Assembly (NCBI GenBank): GCA_964653145.1
Contig: CAZZCG010000008.1
Span: 62,001-126,000, forward strand
DNA length: 64,000 nt
DNA from: Pseudocalidococcus sp964653145
Lineage (GTDB): Bacteria; Cyanobacteriota; Cyanobacteriia; Thermosynechococcales; Thermosynechococcaceae
Direction: 5' to 3'
Shown here: in pieces, positions 60,115 to 64,000 of the stretch
Layout: each line of letters starts with the position of its first letter
Position numbering within the stretch: the first letter of the stretch is position 1
Notes under the pieces: model-generated
What the model saw: the letters and a program-made list of their open reading frames with translations, nothing else
What the model was told of the DNA's origin: nothing
Database searches by the model: none
Made by a program: the position numbers and the translations under genes

Positions 60115-61599
60115 TTAGCGCAACACTAAGAACTCCTTGATCCGACCTTTAACCCAGGCCAGGAGATCGTTGCGTTCCATGGATTTCAGAAATCCCATGG
60201 ACTCTAGAGCTTGCCGGATAGGTGCGTAGAATTCCCGTTCACTGATCATCTCTTGAGTGACGATTTCGGCAAAATAGGGCGCAACTTTTAGGAGAGTTTC
60301 TAGCTGCTTCTTCGGAATGATGAAAACATGACAATCTGTAAGGGCGCGGGCATCAACAATATAGGGCAGATTCAGTAACACAGGAACTTCCCCAAACATT
60401 TCCCCTGGGTGGTATAGCCGTAAACGCCGATTAAGCTTATGGGAAAATGCCTCAACCTCCCCGGAAAGTAGAACATAAAGCGAATCTGCTGTTTCCTCTT
60501 CACGAAACAGAAAGGAATTCACTGGGAGAAACTTACGATAGCCGGCCTGGATAATCATCAATAAACTCAGTTCATTGCAGGTTTGAAAGTAGGGAATTTT
60601 TTTTAAGCATTCTTTTAAGGTAAAAGGGGGCAAAGTTTCACTACAGCTTACTGAACTCAAGGATTGATCCCCAGGATTTGCGGTATGGCTGTGGTTTGGG
60701 CTACCAGGCCAGGGTTCTGTATGTGTTAATTCCGGAGATGGTGTCGTTGGGCGTAGGGTTTCTGGATTTCTCAGCCACAAATCCCGCTGGGGAAAAGGTA
60801 TTTCAATCCCGGCCTGGTGAAAGTGATAGTTGATCGTAAAGTTAAGGGCACTTTTAATACTTAAAGCATCATCAATTCGATCCACCCAGGCCCAAACTTC
60901 AAAATCAAGGGCACTATCGCCAAAGGATTTGAAAATAACACGTGGTAACGGATCCCGTTTTACGGCAGGATGACTATTAATCGCATAAAGCAATGTTTCT
61001 GTGACTAAAATTGGGTCGGAGTTGTAGGCCACACTAATCGGTAAGTGAATTCGTCCAGAAAAATCATGATAGCTCCAGTTTAAGACTTCATTAGTGGTTA
61101 AAGCACTGTTGGGTAAAACCACATCACCGCCATCAAAGGTTGTAATAATTGTCGAGCGCATCGAAATTTCTTTGATGTACCCCGCCAGGCCATTGAATTC
61201 AACATAATCCCCCACTTGAAGTTTGTCTTCAATCAATAGGGTTACACCACTCACCAGGTTTTTTGTTATATCTTGTAAGCCTAAACCAATTCCCACCCCC
61301 AGCCCCCCCAGCACCACTGCCAAGGAGGTAATATCCAGGCCATACAGTTGCAAAATGATAAAAGCAACGATACTAGCTAGACCATAGGTGACGAAGGTGG
61401 CAATAACTACACTATTACCCCGACTAATTCCGAGCTTCAGGAGCAACCAGTGGCGAAGAAATTTCTTGCAATAAATGACTCCGATCACGAGCAGAATCAA
61501 GGTAAAGGCTAAACTAACCAGCCAAGCCAGGGAAATTCCTTGATTGCCTAGTTGAAAAAAAGTCCGATTCCAAATATTACTCAGGTTAGAGAAGTTCAT
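60115..61599 (-). CDS. MscS mechanosensitive channel fused to a cyclic nucleotide-binding domain
   Basis: 494 aa. Three N-terminal membrane spans, the pore helix VVLGGLGVGIGLGLQDITKN and the MscS beta domain (VGDYVEFNGLAGYIKEISMR, then VVLPNSALTTNEVLNWS). The alpha-beta part ends near residue 275. After a Ser/Pro-rich linker comes a cNMP-binding domain (FLPVNSFLFREEETADSLYVLLSGEVEAF-type, then LYHPGEMFGEVPVLLNLPY), with the phosphate-binding FGE but the following Arg not obvious. Such fusions have been reported in cyanobacteria. It would gate under tension with modulation by cAMP or cGMP. Confidence 0.92.
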   Translation of the reverse strand: MNFSNLSNIWNRTFFQLGNQGISLAWLVSLAFTLILLVIGVIYCKKFLRHWLLLKLGISRGNSVVIATFVTYGLASIVAFIILQLYGLDITSLAVVLGGLGVGIGLGLQDITKNLVSGVTLLIEDKLQVGDYVEFNGLAGYIKEISMRSTIITTFDGGDVVLPNSALTTNEVLNWSYHDFSGRIHLPISVAYNSDPILVTETLLYAINSHPAVKRDPLPRVIFKSFGDSALDFEVWAWVDRIDDALSIKSALNFTINYHFHQAGIEIPFPQRDLWLRNPETLRPTTPSPELTHTEPWPGSPNHSHTANPGDQSLSSVSCSETLPPFTLKECLKKIPYFQTCNELSLLMIIQAGYRKFLPVNSFLFREEETADSLYVLLSGEVEAFSHKLNRRLRLYHPGEMFGEVPVLLNLPYIVDARALTDCHVFIIPKKQLETLLKVAPYFAEIVTQEMISEREFYAPIRQALESMGFLKSMERNDLLAWVKGRIKEFLVLR

Positions 61600-61625
61600 C
61601 CGTTATTAGACCCACTACGGTGTGA

Positions 61626-62105
61626 TTATGGCTGCGTTGGATTGCCTAATTGCACAAGAAGTTCAGGGGAAACTAACTCATCAATGGTTTGAGACACGTT
61701 CCAGGCCTGGGGAAATGTCACGTCAGGATAATCTGCATGAACTTCTGTTAGGGCATCATCCCAAATCTCAGAAAGTTGCCCGTGAGCATAGTTTTTTAAG
61801 CTGGGAGAATCTTTTAGGATTTGCCGGAGTTGTGGCTGTTGTTCTCGAATTGTAGCCTCCCAACCTCGGTAATCTGGCACAGACGGAATGTAAAGACGTT
61901 TTAGATAATGACACACTAGGACAAACAGGCGACTTTTTAACTCCCGCCGTTCTCGATTAGCCAAGCTTTCAATTTCCTCGATTAAGTTATCAATATCTAA
62001 CTCATTAAAATTGCGTTGTTTGAGTCTTGTGATTGTTTCTTGATACCACAGCACTAAATCCTGTTCATAGAGATCGGTGGCAATTCGGGTAGGAGTGAGA
62101 GTCAT
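61626..62105 (-). CDS. DUF29 protein (copy A)
   Basis: 159-aa DUF29 family protein: LYEQDLVLWYQETITRLKQR, NLIEEIESLANRERRELKSRL, then PDYRGWEATIREQQPQLRQILK. Helical, soluble; common in multiple copies in cyanobacteria, function unknown. Nearly the same length and layout as the next gene, with which it forms a tandem duplication that also includes about 110 nt upstream. Confidence 0.9.
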   Translation of the reverse strand: MTLTPTRIATDLYEQDLVLWYQETITRLKQRNFNELDIDNLIEEIESLANRERRELKSRLFVLVCHYLKRLYIPSVPDYRGWEATIREQQPQLRQILKDSPSLKNYAHGQLSEIWDDALTEVHADYPDVTFPQAWNVSQTIDELVSPELLVQLGNPTQP

Positions 62106-62215
62106 GAAACCTCCCTTGAGTGATATCTTCGATGAACTGGAATGCTATGAATCATGATAAGGCAGGGATTTAACCTCAGTGTTTGCAGATTAAGCTACCA
62201 GAAGCAGAGACTTCA
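61626..62215 (-). repeat. Tandem duplication unit A (gene plus promoter region)
   Basis: About 590 nt aligned with 62218-62807. The non-coding 62106-62215 matches 62698-62807 (for example CTTCGATGAACTGGAA and GCAGAGACTT shared), so the whole transcription unit was copied. Confidence 0.8.
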
Positions 62216-62217
62216 GA

Positions 62218-62697
62218 TTATGGCTCCCTTTGATGAGGTAACCTCAGGAGTAATTCCGGGGAAACTAGTTCATCAATCGTTCGAGTCAAGTCCCAGGCCT
62301 GGGGTAGTTTCACATCAGGATAATTTGCTTTTACGTCTTCAAGCGCATCATTCCAGGCCTGATCAAAAACGCTATGGGCATAACTTTTCAAACTTGGAGA
62401 TTGCTGAAAAATCCGCCGGAGTTGCTTTTGCTGCTCACGAATGGTGTTTTCCCAGCCTTGATAATCAAGTTTTGAATTAACATAAAGTCGTTTCAATATG
62501 TGAGCGACAAGAACATCTAACCGACTCAAGAGTTCTCGCCGTTCTCGATTAGCCAAGCTTTGAATTTCCTCGATTAAATTATCAGTATCTAACTCATTAA
62601 AATCGCGTTGTTTGAGTCTTGTGATTGTTTCTTGATACCACAGCACTAAATCCTGTTCATAGAGACCAGTGGCAATTTGAGTGGGCGTGAGGGTCAT
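62218..62697 (-). CDS. DUF29 protein (copy B)
   Basis: 159 aa, paralog of the preceding gene. The N-terminal two-fifths are almost identical (LYEQDLVLWYQETITRLKQR), while the C-terminal half has diverged (KLDYQGWENTIREQQKQLRR, FQQSPSLKSYAHSVFDQAW). Unknown function, probably cytoplasmic. Confidence 0.9.
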   Translation of the reverse strand: MTLTPTQIATGLYEQDLVLWYQETITRLKQRDFNELDTDNLIEEIQSLANRERRELLSRLDVLVAHILKRLYVNSKLDYQGWENTIREQQKQLRRIFQQSPSLKSYAHSVFDQAWNDALEDVKANYPDVKLPQAWDLTRTIDELVSPELLLRLPHQREP

Positions 62698-62807
62698 GTA
62701 GCCTCGCTTGGGTGATGTCTTCGATGAACTGGAAAGCTATGAACCATCATAGAACAGGGATTCATGCTCGGTCTTTACGGATTAAGTCACCAGAGGCAGA
62801 GACTTTA
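62218..62807 (-). repeat. Tandem duplication unit B
   Basis: Partner of the unit at 61626-62215, in direct orientation; see there for the shared non-coding part. Confidence 0.8.
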
Positions 62808-62865
62808 GAGATAATTAAAAGAATCCTGAGCTACCAATTATTGCCCCCCACACTGTTTTTCCCCT

Positions 62866-64000
62866 ATGCCCTCAACTCTTGCTTCTGTGTCTCTGACCAC
62901 CAACGTGATTAAAACTGAGCTCGACAATGGCCTGGTGGTGCTGCTCAAGGAAATCCCGACGGCCCCAGTCGTGAGTTTGCAGGTGTGGTATCGGGTGGGT
63001 TCCGCTCAAGAAGCCCCAGGCCAAAACGGGATTGCCCACCAACTCGAACATTTAATGTTTAAGGGAACCCAAAGTCGGCCAATTCAGTTCGGACAGTTAT
63101 TTAGTGCGATTGGCAGCCAGACAAATGCCTTTACCAGCTATGACATGACGGCCTATTTCCATACCGTGCGGGCGAGTCAGTTGGAGCCATTGTTGATCTT
63201 GGAAGCGGATCGGATGGTGAACACGGATATTTCCCCCGATCAACTCAGCAGTGAAAAACGGGTGGTGATTTCCGAGTTACAGGGCTATGAAAACAGTCCC
63301 GAATATCGCCTCAGCCGCACCTTAATGAATACACTCTATCCAGAACATGCCTATGGGTTGCCGGTGGGGGGGACGGTGGCTGATGTGGAGAGTTTTAGCT
63401 TAGAGGCAGTGCAAAATTACTATCGCCAGTTTTATCGCCCGGACAATGCCGTGATTGTGATTACCGGAGATATGGAAGCCGGGGCTACATTGCAACTGGT
63501 CAAGGATATTTTTGGGGACATTCCTAAACCGAGTTCTCCCTTACCAATTCATAAACCTGCTACCCCTCATCCCGGCCCTATTCCCGAAAAGCCCATTATT
63601 CTCTCAGAACCCGGCAGCGCGCCTCTCCTCCAAATTTTGTATCCCCTCCCGGCCTGGGATCATCCGGATTTTGCTGCGATTGAGGTTTTAGATGCTATTT
63701 TGACCGCTGGCCGGAGTTCGCGGTTGTATCAAGCTCTGGTGGAAACCGGACTAGCCAGTTCTGTCAGTGCCTATGCTGCGGGACTCCAGGCCGGGGGTTG
63801 GTATGAAGTCGATGCGGTCGCCACATTAGAAACCAGTCTCGAAGAAATTTTAGAAGTACTCCAGGCCGAGATTGCTCAAATCCAAACCGAGTTAGTTACC
63901 CCAGAGGAACTTGATCAAGCCAAAACCCAACTCCAGGCCCACTTTATTTTGCGAAACCGGGATATTGATAGCCAGGCCGGACAGTTAGCCTACGATCAAG
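62866..64000 (+). CDS. M16-family zinc peptidase (partial, runs off the window)
   Basis: Starts at ATG 62866 (MPSTLASVSLTTNVIKTELDNG) and is open to the window end (378 codons seen). The inverted zinc motif HxxEH is present (GIAHQLEHLMFKGT, about residues 60-64), followed by the distal Glu region (SSEKRVVISELQGYENSPEYRLS) and NYYRQFYRPDNAVIVITGDM. M16 members here are related to processing peptidases (PqqL/YmxG type). Without the C-terminal half it is not clear if the inactive second domain is fused. Confidence 0.93.
   Translation, partial: MPSTLASVSLTTNVIKTELDNGLVVLLKEIPTAPVVSLQVWYRVGSAQEAPGQNGIAHQLEHLMFKGTQSRPIQFGQLFSAIGSQTNAFTSYDMTAYFHTVRASQLEPLLILEADRMVNTDISPDQLSSEKRVVISELQGYENSPEYRLSRTLMNTLYPEHAYGLPVGGTVADVESFSLEAVQNYYRQFYRPDNAVIVITGDMEAGATLQLVKDIFGDIPKPSSPLPIHKPATPHPGPIPEKPIILSEPGSAPLLQILYPLPAWDHPDFAAIEVLDAILTAGRSSRLYQALVETGLASSVSAYAAGLQAGGWYEVDAVATLETSLEEILEVLQAEIAQIQTELVTPEELDQAKTQLQAHFILRNRDIDSQAGQLAYDQ

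Noticed and set aside
1..64000. Insertion sequences or prophage genes
   Set aside because: I looked for transposase, integrase and phage structural signatures and saw none.

Overview
This 64 kb window is chromosomal DNA of a unicellular cyanobacterium. The evidence is direct: genes for cytochrome b6f (petB, petD, petN), NDH-1 (ndhF, ndhD), light-dependent protochlorophyllide reductase (por), cyanophycin synthesis and breakdown (cphA, cphB), a CtpA-type D1 processing protease divergent from petB, and several families seen almost only in cyanobacteria (DUF1822, DUF2808, LpxB-related protein). PetB is 215 residues with a short N-terminus, as in Thermosynechococcus rather than Synechocystis, so I lean towards a Thermosynechococcaceae-like organism. 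The species is inference only.

Layout. 0-4 kb: orphan N4-cytosine-type DNA methyltransferase, two uncharacterised genes, rsmH and a VapBC pair. 4.3-8.7 kb: ndhF-ndhD and a NarL-type response regulator. 8.8-11.2 kb: two secreted proteins and hisH. 11.1-14 kb: a cluster of toxin-antitoxin-like modules including a decayed duplicate (two in-frame stops, lost toxin start). 14-21.4 kb, minus strand: CBS protein, aroH, sppA, phytase-like lipoprotein, a four-gene pseudopilin operon, cobK. 21.8-26.2 kb: Fur-family regulator, DUF2808, LD-carboxypeptidase, hydrolases, petN and a 56-residue membrane protein directly behind it. 26.2-31.3 kb: HD phosphohydrolase, an AT-rich acyltransferase that looks acquired, ctpA divergent from petB-petD. 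31.3-41.4 kb: GGDEF response regulator, rimP-nusA-ylxR without infB, a two-gene cassette flanked by a 46-bp duplication of the 3' end of argD, argD, LpxB-like protein, CPBP protease, ggt. 41.5-49.4 kb: HigBA-like module, a broken small gene, por, dnaN, VanW, Holliday-resolvase-like protein, SpoIID, an atypical OmpR-type regulator, tRNA-Trp, rplS. 49.7-64 kb: cphB-cphA, AraC regulator, sigma-like/DUF1822 pair, cysteine desulfurase, smpB, MscS-cNMP channel, tandem DUF29 genes and the start of an M16 peptidase.

The most striking global signal is a short word, CCAGGCC/GGCCTGG, often as the full palindrome CCAGGCCTGG, present about 4-5 times per kb in coding and non-coding DNA. The usual cyanobacterial HIP1 octamer GCGATCGC is nearly absent (one copy noticed). 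The motif contains GGCC, and the first gene of the window is an orphan methyltransferase of the type that in Synechocystis modifies GGCC. The window may therefore show an alternate highly iterated palindrome together with its cognate methylase.
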